A DNA stretch of 64,000 nucleotides from Alicyclobacillus sacchari (GCF_004366795.1 NZ_SORF01000001.1:310001-374000); one strand, 5' to 3'; counted from the stretch's first letter, positions 1 to 9,159 are shown. Numbers and translations are program-made. The notes: generated by a model not told the origin, from the sequence alone.

Positions 1-1161
1 AAGCATATACAGCGTCATGTTTTCGACCACCATGTCGGCGTGGCGCACGCGCCGCAGACAGACGCGCGCCGCCTCTTGGATGATGGTGGTAAGTGGGCCG
101 CTCGCCAGTGTCCCCCCGCTCGTCGTCATCTGCGGTGTCACCTGCCCACGCAGCAACACCTGTCCCTCACTCGCCTGCACGGCCGCAAAGTCGCGTACCA
201 CCACATCTTCCACCGTCTCCGCCACCTGTGGCTGCCGACTCATAATCTGTAAGGCCCGAATCACGTCTTGCCGCGTCAGAACGCCAACCAGATGGCGATC
301 ACGCACGACCGGCATCATCTCGATGCCCTCAAACGCCATGCGGTGAGATGCCGAAGCAATGGTCGTCTTCGGGGTCACCGTAACCGGATGGCGCGTCATA
401 AAACGCGCGATGGACGCAGATGAATCGGCTTCCGCGACGTCGCGAGGACTGATGATGCCCACCAGCCTTCCATTGCGATCCACCACTGGCACGCGCGAAT
501 GCCCCGTCGCCTCAACCAAGTGGTAGTAATCGCGCACCGAATGCGTCGGTGTCAGCGTCGCAAGCGACTGTTCTTGCACGACGTCCTCGACGTAAAGAAT
601 GTCTTTTTTAATCATTTGATCGTACAACGCTCGATTGATCAGGGCAGCCGTCGTGAACGTGTCATACGAACACGAAATCAGGGGCAACTGATACTCGTTT
701 GCGAGCCGCTCGACCATTGGCGATGCCGTGAAGCCGCCTGTAATAAGAACTGCCGCGCCACTCTTGAGCGACATGCGCTGCACCTGCTCGCGGTTGCCGA
801 CGATCATCAGGCTGCCCGGGTTTAAATAGCGACTGATGGACTCGGTTTTCATCGCACCGATGACCAGTCGGCCGAGGGACTTGTGCAATCCTTCCCGCCC
901 ACCTAGCACCGTACCCTCGACAATGCGCACCACTTCGGCGAACGTCAGGCGCTCGATCTGCGCCTTTTCCTTGCGTTCCACGCGAACCGTTCCAATTCGG
1001 TCCAACGTCGACACGAAACCTTCTCGCTCAGCATCTTTAATCGCTCGGTAAGCCGTACCTTCGGAGACATGCAGGACTCGGGCAATTTTTCGAACAGAAA
1101 TTTGCGTGCCAAGCGGCAACGACCGTATGTAGTCGAGAATTTGTTGGTGCTTGGTAACCAC
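1..1161 (-). CDS. ytoI: YtoI-type CBS/DRTGG-domain regulator (partial, cut by the window edge)
   Basis: The reading frame is open from a GTG at 1161 to the window edge (387 codons, no stop). I chose that start because GAGGGAAG lies just upstream. In order I see an N-terminal winged helix-turn-helix (about 1-60, 'VRKIARVLHVSEGTAYRAIKD'-like), a DRTGG-type domain (about 75-180), two CBS motifs (about 195-310, with 'SRVPVVDRNGRLVGIISPRD' and 'MMPVVRDRHLVGVLTRQD') and the start of a hotdog/thioesterase-like domain. That order matches Bacillus YtoI (about 440 residues), so roughly 50 residues should be missing. CBS pairs in this family bind adenine nucleotides; the regulated genes are unknown. It is divergent from the YitT gene, with about 134 bp between the starts. 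Confidence 0.85.
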   Translation of the reverse strand, partial: MVTKHQQILDYIRSLPLGTQISVRKIARVLHVSEGTAYRAIKDAEREGFVSTLDRIGTVRVERKEKAQIERLTFAEVVRIVEGTVLGGREGLHKSLGRLVIGAMKTESISRYLNPGSLMIVGNREQVQRMSLKSGAAVLITGGFTASPMVERLANEYQLPLISCSYDTFTTAALINRALYDQMIKKDILYVEDVVQEQSLATLTPTHSVRDYYHLVEATGHSRVPVVDRNGRLVGIISPRDVAEADSSASIARFMTRHPVTVTPKTTIASASHRMAFEGIEMMPVVRDRHLVGVLTRQDVIRALQIMSRQPQVAETVEDVVVRDFAAVQASEGQVLLRGQVTPQMTTSGGTLASGPLTTIIQEAARVCLRRVRHADMVVENMTLYML

Positions 1162-1295
1162 GTGTCTTCCCTCGCCCGAGGCCGGACTGCAAGTCCGCCG
1201 ATATCTATCCTCCATATTACCGAAGAAGTTGGAATCGATCACGCCGCACACAGTGTACAATGTGAGGTGAATTCAGGAACAGGAGACGTGGACAC

Positions 1296-2186
1296 ATGAA
1301 CATGTACGACGGCATGCGGCGCGTGGTAGGCATGAAAGGGACGGGGCACCCAGTACTGGACTGGACATGGCGGATTGCCGTCATTCTGTTTTGCGATTTG
1401 ATTGGCGCCATCTCCGTCAACAACTTTTTGACACCTGCCCGTATTTTGGCCGGGGGCGTCACTGGCGTCGCCCAGATCATTCACCATTACGTACACATAC
1501 TTGGCGTCGGCACACTATTCTTTGTCTTCAATATTCCGCTGTTTCTCATTGGCTATAAGTATCTCGGCAGACGGTTTATTTTGCAGACCGGCATCGCCAT
1601 CCTAGGATTCTCGATCATCGCCGACGCCGTTCACATTCACTTTCAGACACCAAAAGATCCACTTCTGATGGGTTTGTACGGCGGCGTCTTAAGCGGTTTG
1701 TCGTCGGGCCTTGTGATTCGCGTGGGCGGCTCGATGGGAGGCACGGATATCCTGAGCCTCGTCATCAACCGGCTGACGGGCCGCAGTGTGGGATCCATCG
1801 GATTTGTGATGAACGCCGTGATCGTCATCCTTTCGATGTTCGTGTTCGGCGTGCCGGCAGGGCTGTATACCTTGGTCAGCATGTATGCGGCATCCCGCGT
1901 GGTCAGCGGCCTGATGCATTTCCAACAGCGCAAGACCGCGCTCATCGTCACCGAAAAGCCGACAGAAGTCAGCAGCGAAATTGGCCACAAACTCGTTCGC
2001 GGCAGCACCATCATGCGCGCGTACGGAGCGTACACGCAGCGTGAACGCGGTGTGCTTTTGTGTGCGATGACACATCTGGAGATGTCCGACCTCCGAGATC
2101 TGGTACAGTCTATCGATCCAAATGCGTTCATCACCATTCTCGATACGACCGAAGTGATTGGCCGTTTTCGGCAGAACAATCCCTAA
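1296..2186 (+). CDS. YitT family membrane protein (DUF161/DUF2179)
   Basis: This 296-residue protein has about five or six hydrophobic segments in residues 25-200, including a Gly-rich stretch 'GLVIRVGGSMGGTDILSL' typical of YitT proteins. A soluble C-terminal DUF2179 domain follows (about 210-290, ending near 'DPNAFITILDTTEVIGRF'). The ATG at 1296 has AGGAG at 1281-1285. A TACAAT at 1256-1261 could be its -10 element. YitT proteins are conserved membrane proteins of Firmicutes without an agreed transport substrate, so only the family is called. Confidence 0.9.
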   Translation: MNMYDGMRRVVGMKGTGHPVLDWTWRIAVILFCDLIGAISVNNFLTPARILAGGVTGVAQIIHHYVHILGVGTLFFVFNIPLFLIGYKYLGRRFILQTGIAILGFSIIADAVHIHFQTPKDPLLMGLYGGVLSGLSSGLVIRVGGSMGGTDILSLVINRLTGRSVGSIGFVMNAVIVILSMFVFGVPAGLYTLVSMYAASRVVSGLMHFQQRKTALIVTEKPTEVSSEIGHKLVRGSTIMRAYGAYTQRERGVLLCAMTHLEMSDLRDLVQSIDPNAFITILDTTEVIGRFRQNNP

Positions 2187-2291
2187 TGATCTATATGTGT
2201 CATGTTGTGCGATAGGTTTAATTGCCGAACAACCTGTCCAAACTTCTTGATAGCGATGAATTTTGCAAGTTGGACAAGGAGTGTAAGATTC

Positions 2292-2522
2292 GTGGCACAA
2301 ATCCCGCTTCCATTGGTATTGGCGATGGTCGCCATCGGCATCGGTGAATGGCCAGGCGTGAGCGCTTGGTCGGAGTTCAACATCCTACACCATGCCCTTG
2401 TGCATGGGCTCTTCGCACTCGCTGGCGCTTTGGCAGGCTTTCAGGCCGCATGGTGGACTCGACGCGCACAAGATTCTGCATTTGCACAGCCGGAAGATCG
2501 CGATGGCGAGGTGATATCGTGA
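2292..2522 (+). CDS. small membrane protein, two transmembrane segments
   Basis: A GTG at 2292 preceded by AAGGAGTG gives 76 residues; an in-frame ATG at 2202 has no ribosome binding site. The product has two hydrophobic stretches ('PLPLVLAMVAIGIG' near the N-terminus and 'ALVHGLFALAGALAGFQAAWW' in the middle) and a charged tail. I do not recognise a family. Its stop overlaps the GTG of the next gene (GTGA at 2519-2522), so the two are probably co-translated and may form one small membrane complex. Confidence 0.6.
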   Translation: MAQIPLPLVLAMVAIGIGEWPGVSAWSEFNILHHALVHGLFALAGALAGFQAAWWTRRAQDSAFAQPEDRDGEVIS

Positions 2523-2719
2523 AGCAAAACCCTGTGATGTACGTTGTCATGCTGTATCTATCGGCAACGGTGGTAGCGCTCGTGTTCCTACCTGGATTGA
2601 TCAACGACGATGGACGAGTCTCGCACTTGATCCAGCATTTGCTGATCATAGCCGGTACAGCCACGTTCGCTTACGCCGCACAGCGCTTGCGGCAGTTGGC
2701 GGTGCAACGCAAGGCGTGA
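2519..2719 (+). CDS. small membrane protein, partner of the preceding gene
   Basis: The GTG at 2519 overlaps the upstream stop and has GGCGAGG in front. The 66-residue product has an N-terminal hydrophobic helix ('VMYVVMLYLSATVVALVFLPG'-like) and a second one ('LIQHLLIIAGTATFAYAA'), ending in a basic tail. It has no family I recognise. The start-stop overlap and the similar two-helix design suggest that both small proteins work together. Confidence 0.55.
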   Translation: MKQNPVMYVVMLYLSATVVALVFLPGLINDDGRVSHLIQHLLIIAGTATFAYAAQRLRQLAVQRKA

Positions 2720-2812
2720 TCGTAAAATAGGATTGCCAGCAGGAAAAGTACCCCCACAGATGACCCTCATCTTGGCGAATGATATGGGTAGCACGCAAAT
2801 GAGGTGAATCCT

Positions 2813-3523
2813 GTGGCAAGAGGCCTGTTTGTCGCACTGTTTTCGGCCGCTGCGGCGCTCGTCGTCACAGCCCATGGACCAAGCGTTCACGCTGCATCGA
2901 ACCCGGTTCCGCTGCTTACTGCGTTCAATAACGCCATAGACAACGGAACCGGAAACGCGACCATGCCATCACGCCCCTCGTCAAACAAGTCCAACAAGTC
3001 GAGTATCAACCACATCATCACAGAGTTTGAACAGGCTATCGCTCCCTATCAGCATATTGAACCGAAAAAAGTCCCACATCCAAATCAAGACAACGACAGC
3101 GCCCCGGCACCTACATCACCAGACGATATCGCCTTGGCCTTGCAACAAACGCTGAGCGCATATCAGACGGCAACACAAAGCGACGGGGCGGCGCAAACTC
3201 AACTGCAAACCGCTGTGAATGCATACATTGCAGCACTGCAAGAGGCTGTTTCAGAATCGCAAACAGACTTGCTGACAGCGCAAGAACCGCAATCGACCAA
3301 CGTCATTTCCTACCTGGAAGATGCCCTCGTCAATCAATACGCGGTAGATGCCGGCCTTAAAGGTCTTCGAAAGGCTGCATCTGACAAAGACGCTTCAACT
3401 ATGCTTTCTGTATTGACGGATATGACGCAAGAAGAAGAGCAAAAGGTTGCTGATATTCGAGCTGCGTCGCGAATCCTGGAGAAAGCCACAAGCGCGTTGC
3501 TTGCTAAACTGTCAAATGAATAG
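2813..3523 (+). CDS. secreted helical protein of unknown function
   Basis: I place the start at the GTG at 2813, because a near-perfect GAGGTGA (2801-2807) sits five bases before it. The longer frame from 2804 would begin inside that site. The 236-residue product opens with a signal peptide (Arg, then 'FVALFSAAAALVVTA', cleavage probably after 'VHAA'). A low-complexity Ser/Asn/Lys/Pro linker follows (about 45-100), then a Gln/Ala-rich amphipathic helical region rich in acidic residues to the end. No catalytic motif is visible. A strong terminator follows it. Confidence 0.65.
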   Translation: MARGLFVALFSAAAALVVTAHGPSVHAASNPVPLLTAFNNAIDNGTGNATMPSRPSSNKSNKSSINHIITEFEQAIAPYQHIEPKKVPHPNQDNDSAPAPTSPDDIALALQQTLSAYQTATQSDGAAQTQLQTAVNAYIAALQEAVSESQTDLLTAQEPQSTNVISYLEDALVNQYAVDAGLKGLRKAASDKDASTMLSVLTDMTQEEEQKVADIRAASRILEKATSALLAKLSNE

Positions 3524-3574
3524 ACCCCGGTTGCACACCTAAGCTGTACCACTATCGACGAAACTATTTCGTTT

Positions 3575-3626
3575 AAGGCCGTTCCAGCATGCGTGAATTC
3601 TTGTTGGAACGGCCTTTGTCATTTTT
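3575..3626 (+). terminator. rho-independent terminator
   Basis: AAGGCCGTTCCA (3575-3586) pairs with TGGAACGGCCTT (3605-3616) and is followed by a T-rich tail. It ends the transcript of the secreted protein gene. Confidence 0.85.
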
Positions 3627-3639
3627 GTGTTATGGGGGA

Positions 3640-4069
3640 TGATAGCGTTTTGGCTGCGCCAACGGTTTTGGCTCCATGCGCGCACACCCGTATCTCACCT
3701 TCGCATCGTTCGGTCGGGTTGACGATACCTCCCGAGTCTCGCTAAGCCCGAGCAACTCGTATGCACTTTTCCACCTTCGATTGGCTTTCGACTCAGAGCG
3801 TGTTCCCACATGTGATTGACGGATAGGCATATGTACACGAACGGATTCGCGGTAAACCTTCACCGTCTTGACAAGTACCATGCAAAAGGTAGCAGCAGCT
3901 TACATGCCCCTCTCTAGTACTCTTGTCACGTTCGACCCCGTGTTCTCACCGTCATGGTAAAGGAAGCAACCTTCAAAGATGCGTTCAAGCAAGGCATGGT
4001 AATGTATCGAAGGATTTACGCGAGCGGTTGCTGAAAGCACGGTTCACGCGAACGAGGGGTTGTAGACAC
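3640..4069. other. gene-free stretch before the GT87 gene
   Basis: About 430 bases hold no convincing gene. The only frames are an 83-codon one on the minus strand (3630-3881) without a ribosome binding site or family features, and the N-terminal extension of the next gene. Parts near 4010-4065 ('GCTGAAAGCACGGTTC' then 'CGAGGGG') are loosely reminiscent of structured RNA segments seen before group II intron reverse transcriptases, but no reverse transcriptase follows. It may be the decayed edge of an insertion. Confidence 0.3.
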
Positions 4070-5425
4070 ATGAAATATCATTTCGCATTTCACAAAGATG
4101 CACTTTGGGGCATTGGAATCCTCGCCTTATTTTTGTACGTAATATCCACCGCAACCGATGAATGGATAGGCCTGTATCATATGAAGTATATAGGCTATGA
4201 TTACGGATATTTTTATTACGCATTCCAGCAAGTCCTATACCATCACACAAGCTGGGGTTTTTTGTATAATCAACACAATCAACTGCGTTTTCTGCATCAG
4301 CAAGGCTTTCCGAATAATCCGAACAACCAATACGTTTATCCACCTCAATTTGCCCTGTTGTTTTGTTGGTTAGCTGTCATTCCATTTTGGACTTCAGTTG
4401 TCTTATGGCAAACAGCCTCCCTTATTTCATGCATTTTGGGCGTATATTGGCTTGTCCGCACGGTGTGGGGACGAATTCGTCGAATTCATTTAATCCTTCT
4501 TCTATCGGCTGCCTTGACACTTACCCCCTTTCAAATGGACATAGGTGTAGGAAATGTAAATAGCATACTCTTCGCTTGTTTCTCATTATCGTTTTTTTTC
4601 ATGTACAGAAAAAACAACGAAGCCATGGCAGCGGTCCCTTTGGCCTTAGCCGTTCTGATTAAGGTCACGCCGTTATTCGTCTTCGTGTTACTCGCTTTGC
4701 AAAAAAAATGGACGACCATGAAGTATACCATTCTCTTTGTAGCTGGTTTCACCGTTTTTTCCTTTCCGTTGACTGGACTATCTACAACCGTTCAGTACAT
4801 AATCCATTTTTTACAGTTCGGGCAGCAAAGCATGAGAAATGGCCCAGCTCCTTACAACCAATCGTTGCTCGGTGTCCTGCAAATGTTTGCACTGCACTCC
4901 AATCATCCGATGCGCCCAACTGAAACGATCATCTTTTCTGCCTACGTGGTCGTTGTGTGTTTCATGATTGCTGTCTCAGTTCTACGATCTACCGCCGACA
5001 AGTGGATTCTGCGTATGGGCATGACGAGTATGATGCCGATTGTGATCTCGCCTCTTGTCGAGCAGCCGCACATGGTATTTACATTTCCGGCTTTGGTGGC
5101 ATTACTTTGTTGCTTGACCCTCAATAGCAACCATGATGGACTTACGCTCCATATCCTCAGGGTAACTGTTATATTGGCATATATCTTCGAATCTTTACCC
5201 TTCACGTTCCTGCTCAATCATGTGACCCATCACTATGCATCCCTGTATTGGATCCATATGCCAATGTTTGCATCGCTTGTGATATTACTGATAGCGCTCA
5301 TGTATATGTTGAACTTGAGACATCCAAAAGAGCAAATTGCTGATAAGCCCAGTTTCCGTGTTGTGTCTCAGGTCTCATTGGATACCACAAAGATCATACA
5401 CTCCAAAACAGGTTCGGCGAGGTGA
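4070..5425 (+). CDS. GT87-like (DUF2029) polyprenyl-phosphate mannose-type glycosyltransferase
   Basis: The ATG at 4070 with GAGGGG at 4054-4059 is preferred over an upstream in-frame start at 3923, which lacks a ribosome binding site. The 451-residue product has about ten hydrophobic segments. An Asp in the first extracytoplasmic loop (D44 in 'YIGYDYGYFYY') fits the catalytic Asp of GT-C enzymes, followed by 'VYPPQFALLF', 'GNVNSILFA' and 'AVLIKVTPLFVF', which are typical of GT87/DUF2029. Such enzymes move a sugar from a polyprenyl-phosphate donor on the outer face of the membrane. The gene stands alone and is clearly AT-richer than the flanks, which suggests acquisition. The acceptor cannot be predicted. 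Confidence 0.7.
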   Translation: MKYHFAFHKDALWGIGILALFLYVISTATDEWIGLYHMKYIGYDYGYFYYAFQQVLYHHTSWGFLYNQHNQLRFLHQQGFPNNPNNQYVYPPQFALLFCWLAVIPFWTSVVLWQTASLISCILGVYWLVRTVWGRIRRIHLILLLSAALTLTPFQMDIGVGNVNSILFACFSLSFFFMYRKNNEAMAAVPLALAVLIKVTPLFVFVLLALQKKWTTMKYTILFVAGFTVFSFPLTGLSTTVQYIIHFLQFGQQSMRNGPAPYNQSLLGVLQMFALHSNHPMRPTETIIFSAYVVVVCFMIAVSVLRSTADKWILRMGMTSMMPIVISPLVEQPHMVFTFPALVALLCCLTLNSNHDGLTLHILRVTVILAYIFESLPFTFLLNHVTHHYASLYWIHMPMFASLVILLIALMYMLNLRHPKEQIADKPSFRVVSQVSLDTTKIIHSKTGSAR

Positions 5426-5697
5426 CCGTGACCAAGGGTCTTCTCGCAGTAAATGGCTTGACACGGAGAAACGGACATGCCCCTGTTAATCGAAAGTGAT
5501 TCCTTGGCCAGATTAACATAGCTGTAGGAATGGGATGTCCGCAAGTTCTCCATATCAACCCACATGACGAGTTAGATATTCCCCGCCGATCCAAGGATCC
5601 GTGATTTTGGGTCTATACCTTGACTGAACCAGCCAACCTCTCCTTCACGGCGGTGCATTTAACTTGCTACGTACACCTGTGCTGTTACCATTGCAGC

Positions 5698-6423
5698 TTA
5701 CAGACCGAGACGCGCTGCGCTGTGACTATCTAGGATAACGGTAACATCCTTGTGAAGTTGCAACATACTCGCTGGAACATCGGTACGAATTCCATCTTTT
5801 AACGCCTCGTAGATAATATCAGCCTTGTGCTCTCCAAATGCCAAGAGCATAATCTGCTTAGCCTGCAATATTGATTGTATGCCCATGGTAATCGCCTGGC
5901 GAGGAACATCATCCTTTCTCGAAAAGAATCTCGCATTCATGTTTATCGTTTCAGGTGTTAAATTCACCACGTGCGTACCCGTGATTAACGTATGAGACGG
6001 TTCATTAAATCCAATGTGTCCGTTTACGCCGATCCCGAGCAGTTGAATATCAATCGGATGATTCCGAATCAAATCGTTGTATCGTTCACATTCGGCCTCA
6101 AGGTCCGGCGCGACTCCGTTAGGTAGATGCGTCGCTTGCATGGGAGTCCCTATTCGCGAAAACAAATGCTCACGCATAAACCAATGATAGCTTTGCGGAT
6201 GATTGGGTGAAAGACCAACGTACTCGTCCAAATTCAACGTCGTTACATGGGAAACATCCAGACCGCAACGAACGAGATTCACCAACGCATCATAGACCGG
6301 CAAGACCGTTTCTCCTGTTGCCAGACCAATGACGGGGCGCTCCGATGAGGTAATAACTCTTTCTACCATCGAAGCGGCATAGATGCCCGCATCGGAAGGT
6401 GTGCGAAACACGCGAATGTTCAT
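5698..6423 (-). CDS. nagB: glucosamine-6-phosphate deaminase
   Basis: This 241-residue protein matches NagB in length and motifs: 'LATGETVLPVYDAL' (phosphate loop), 'LNLDEYVGL' with the catalytic Asp (D66), and 'GIGVNGHIGFNEP' with the catalytic His and Glu (H136, E141). It turns glucosamine-6-phosphate into fructose-6-phosphate and ammonia in the cytosol. It is the last gene of a three-gene operon behind the ROK regulator and the APC permease, with 47 bases to the permease. No nagA (deacetylase) is in the window, so free glucosamine or an external deacetylase may be used. Confidence 0.95.
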   Translation of the reverse strand: MNIRVFRTPSDAGIYAASMVERVITSSERPVIGLATGETVLPVYDALVNLVRCGLDVSHVTTLNLDEYVGLSPNHPQSYHWFMREHLFSRIGTPMQATHLPNGVAPDLEAECERYNDLIRNHPIDIQLLGIGVNGHIGFNEPSHTLITGTHVVNLTPETINMNARFFSRKDDVPRQAITMGIQSILQAKQIMLLAFGEHKADIIYEALKDGIRTDVPASMLQLHKDVTVILDSHSAARLGL

Positions 6424-6470
6424 GTCCTCTCCACCGCCCTTTATATCAAATCGCCATAGCCTATTGCTCT

Positions 6471-7874
6471 CTAGTCCATCGAGAGCGCCTCAGCAGAGTC
6501 AATGCATGCCTCTGTATAAGCTTCTTGAATCACTTTTTGTCCAAATGGCCACTCTTTCTTCCGGTATGCCCATGCCAAGAAGGCGATAATCCCAAGCGCC
6601 GTCCATACAACAGCCAACCGAATAGCTGCCCAACCCGAGGAACAAAACACGTAAGCCCAGCCGATGAACGCTAGAATACTAGGAATCGGATAGAACCACT
6701 GACGGAATGGTCGTTTGAGATTCGGTTGACGCTTTCTAAGAATTGTTAAGGCAACGATCTGACCCATGAATTGAATGACAATCGCCATCGCCATGAGTGC
6801 ATTGATAATGTCTGTGAGGTTGAAAAAACAACAAATTGCCATAATTATCCCCATGACAAGAAGGCCTACATAAGGGAAATTGAGCTTGGGATGCAACTTC
6901 GAAAAGGATCTGAAAAACAGTCCATCACGGGCCGCGTTGTAGGGAAGTCTAGAAGCGCCAAGCAGGCCCGTATACACGGATGCAAAGCAAGTCCAAATAA
7001 TCAATAGCGTAATGATGACCGCACCAGGACGTCCCCAAACGTCTTGAACCAGTTGTGTGCCAATATCCGTACTCTTCATCGCCAACTGCCATGGGATATT
7101 CCCAATCATCCCAATATTCATGCAGAGATATATCATGGCGACGAACAGAATGGACAATAGAATGGAGCGTGGAATGGTTTTCCCAGGATTTGAAATCTCA
7201 TCCCCAAGATACGAGGCGGTATAGTACCCCATGTAATCGTAAATGGAAATCAGCATTCCACCACCGAGACCAAGCAAAAACTTTGAAGGCGCGAATGCGT
7301 TAGGTGGAAACGTGAAAGCCAGATGTGCGTTAAAATGTATCGAGGCTGCCACGATCACCATAACAACCGTCAAGATAGCACCTATCCATAATACGGTTGT
7401 CAATTTTCCAACGGATGTAATCCTTCGCCACAACAGAACCATCGTGATGATGGTGACAAGAACGGCAACTAACTTTGATTCCAGCCCCGTCATATGCGGA
7501 AAGAAATACGCCAAATATTGTGTCAGCCCGATGGCACCAGTGGACATAATGAGTGGTGTGACAATCAGTGTTGACCAGACGAAAAGAAATGGCATAAGCT
7601 TGCCTGTTCTATATTGAAACGCCTCTCTCAAATATACGTAAGTCCCGCCTTCACCCGGCATAGCAGCGCCCAACTCACTCCATACCAATCCGTCAAGAGC
7701 CGCCAAAACAGCGCCAATCATCCATCCAAAAATCGCTTGCGGGCCTCCCATTGCCGACAAAATGATGGGTACCGTGATAAATGGACCAGCTCCCATCATC
7801 TGTGACATATTGGTGGCTGTAGCTTGGAAAAGCCCGATTCCACGCTCCAAGCGTTGTCCTTCTCGAAGCTCCAC
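6471..7874 (-). CDS. APC superfamily permease
   Basis: This 467-residue membrane protein has about twelve hydrophobic segments. The N-terminal APC signature is present ('ATNMSQMMGAGPFITVPIILSAMGG', then 'GWMIGAVLAALDGLVWSELGAAMPGEGGTYVYL'). The family takes up amino acids or amines by proton or sodium coupling. Between a ROK regulator and nagB its substrate may be an amino sugar or a related nitrogen compound rather than a plain amino acid; this is inference from context only. It is 31 bases downstream of the ROK gene, so the two are co-transcribed. Confidence 0.85.
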   Translation of the reverse strand: MELREGQRLERGIGLFQATATNMSQMMGAGPFITVPIILSAMGGPQAIFGWMIGAVLAALDGLVWSELGAAMPGEGGTYVYLREAFQYRTGKLMPFLFVWSTLIVTPLIMSTGAIGLTQYLAYFFPHMTGLESKLVAVLVTIITMVLLWRRITSVGKLTTVLWIGAILTVVMVIVAASIHFNAHLAFTFPPNAFAPSKFLLGLGGGMLISIYDYMGYYTASYLGDEISNPGKTIPRSILLSILFVAMIYLCMNIGMIGNIPWQLAMKSTDIGTQLVQDVWGRPGAVIITLLIIWTCFASVYTGLLGASRLPYNAARDGLFFRSFSKLHPKLNFPYVGLLVMGIIMAICCFFNLTDIINALMAMAIVIQFMGQIVALTILRKRQPNLKRPFRQWFYPIPSILAFIGWAYVFCSSGWAAIRLAVVWTALGIIAFLAWAYRKKEWPFGQKVIQEAYTEACIDSAEALSMD

Positions 7875-7905
7875 GACATGTTCACCTCACGACTATGAGT
7901 TCGTT

Positions 7906-9072
7906 TTACATCCGGTACATCTCAAAAATCGGACTCGCCGCCGCTCCATAGGCACCTGCTAATTCGCCTAGCTGCGCCAATGTTAGATCTGCTTGAATCG
8001 GCATGATTTGTTTCAAACGTTGATCAATGCACTGTACGAGTGTATTTCCAACTCGCATGACACCTCCCCCCAAAATGATCTTTGCAGGGTTTACTAAGGC
8101 AATCATATGAGCTAAAGCAAAAGCCAGGTACTTGACCGTCTTGTTCACGACATATTGCCCAAGTTCATCGCCTTGACGTGCGGCTTCGAAGACATCCTCG
8201 GCACGGATTTCCCTACCTTGAAGACTCGAATGACCAAATTTATTCATATTCGATTGCACTTCCAATCGAATACCAGTGCCTGATGCGACATTCTCAAGGG
8301 CACCGAATCGGGTCACGTCACTTTGAGCATTGGTAAACGGATCGATAGGGACGTATCCGACCTCACCTGCATACCCGGCCGCGCCACGATGAATCTGCCC
8401 TTGGATCATAAGTGCTGCACCGATTCCAGTGCCAATGGCTACAAAGATGACGTCGTCATCGTCACGGCCAGCACCAACCCACTTTTCCCCTATTAACGCC
8501 ATATTCACGTCATTGTCGACAATGATAGGCTCCGGCAAGTACGAGTGAAAAGCCTCTTTGAGATTGACATTCACCCAATCTAAGCCTGGGGCAGCTAAGA
8601 CCGTGCCGTCCATATAGTTGATAAGACCCGGTGCGCCAACCCCGGAACCAACCATTTTGTCCATTGGAACGCCAGACTCCTGGAGAAACCTTTGCGCTTC
8701 CGTACGCAAATGCTCAACTGTATCAACACCTTCTCGGCGTGATGCAATTTTCCGCTGTGCAATCACAGTTCCGGCGAGATCGGTGAGCAAAAACATCGTC
8801 TTGGTTCCGCCAATGTCCATTCCAAATGAATACCGGGCGGTTGGAACAAACTCCAATCGAACAGAAGGGCGTCCTCCTCTGGATGTTGAGCTTCCAGTTC
8901 CCACCTCGCGTACGAAACCTTCCACAAGTAAAGAGTCAACAATGTCTGATACAACCGAACGGCTGAGTTCTAATCGCTTCGCGATATCAGCTCTTGAAAT
9001 GGGTTGATTCAATCTCACCTCCCTCAATACATTGGCACGATTGACGTTGCGCATGACAGTACCCATTCGCAT
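7906..9072 (-). CDS. ROK family transcriptional regulator (NagC/XylR type)
   Basis: I set the start at the ATG at 9072, because GGGGAG lies eight bases upstream; the longer frame to 9168 runs through the operator and promoter. The 388 residues contain an N-terminal winged helix (about 10-65, 'PISRADIAKRLELSRSVVSD') and a ROK kinase-like domain ('GMDIGGTKTMFLL', 'GAPGLINYMDG', 'ILGGGV'). An oddity is that the zinc site usual in ROK proteins is missing: 'GEVGY' replaces the usual GHxxH-like His region, and no CxCGxxGC follows. It probably represses its own operon with permease and nagB, and an amino-sugar ligand is likely. Confidence 0.88.
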   Translation of the reverse strand: MRMGTVMRNVNRANVLREVRLNQPISRADIAKRLELSRSVVSDIVDSLLVEGFVREVGTGSSTSRGGRPSVRLEFVPTARYSFGMDIGGTKTMFLLTDLAGTVIAQRKIASRREGVDTVEHLRTEAQRFLQESGVPMDKMVGSGVGAPGLINYMDGTVLAAPGLDWVNVNLKEAFHSYLPEPIIVDNDVNMALIGEKWVGAGRDDDDVIFVAIGTGIGAALMIQGQIHRGAAGYAGEVGYVPIDPFTNAQSDVTRFGALENVASGTGIRLEVQSNMNKFGHSSLQGREIRAEDVFEAARQGDELGQYVVNKTVKYLAFALAHMIALVNPAKIILGGGVMRVGNTLVQCIDQRLKQIMPIQADLTLAQLGELAGAYGAAASPIFEMYRM

Positions 9073-9091
9073 TCCGTACACTCCCCAGCAG

Positions 9092-9118
9092 GTTTGTTTG
9101 CTCTTACACCAAACAAAC
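9092..9118. promoter_or_regulatory. inverted repeat, likely ROK autoregulatory operator
   Basis: Two perfect 9-base arms, GTTTGTTTG (9092-9100) and CAAACAAAC (9110-9118), are separated by nine bases. The repeat lies between the probable transcription start (near 9124) and the ribosome binding site of the ROK gene, a position where a bound repressor would block the operon. Confidence 0.6.
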
Positions 9119-9130
9119 TTTCTCTTGCGC

Positions 9131-9159
9131 ATTATATCCTCAACTGGCTGTTTTGTAAA
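9131..9159 (-). promoter_or_regulatory. sigma-A-type promoter of the ROK-permease-nagB operon
   Basis: On the minus strand TTTACA (9159-9154) and TATAAT (9136-9131) are 17 bases apart, a near-consensus vegetative promoter about 60 bases before the ROK start. Confidence 0.7.

Noticed and set aside
3630-3881. 83-codon frame on the minus strand in the gene-free stretch
   Set aside because: Lacks a ribosome binding site, is very basic without a domain, and overlaps the tail of a terminator region.
4010-4069. possible group II intron remnant before the GT87 gene
   Set aside because: Only short loose similarity to the RNA part; no reverse transcriptase or domain V was found nearby, so it is not listed as a mobile element.
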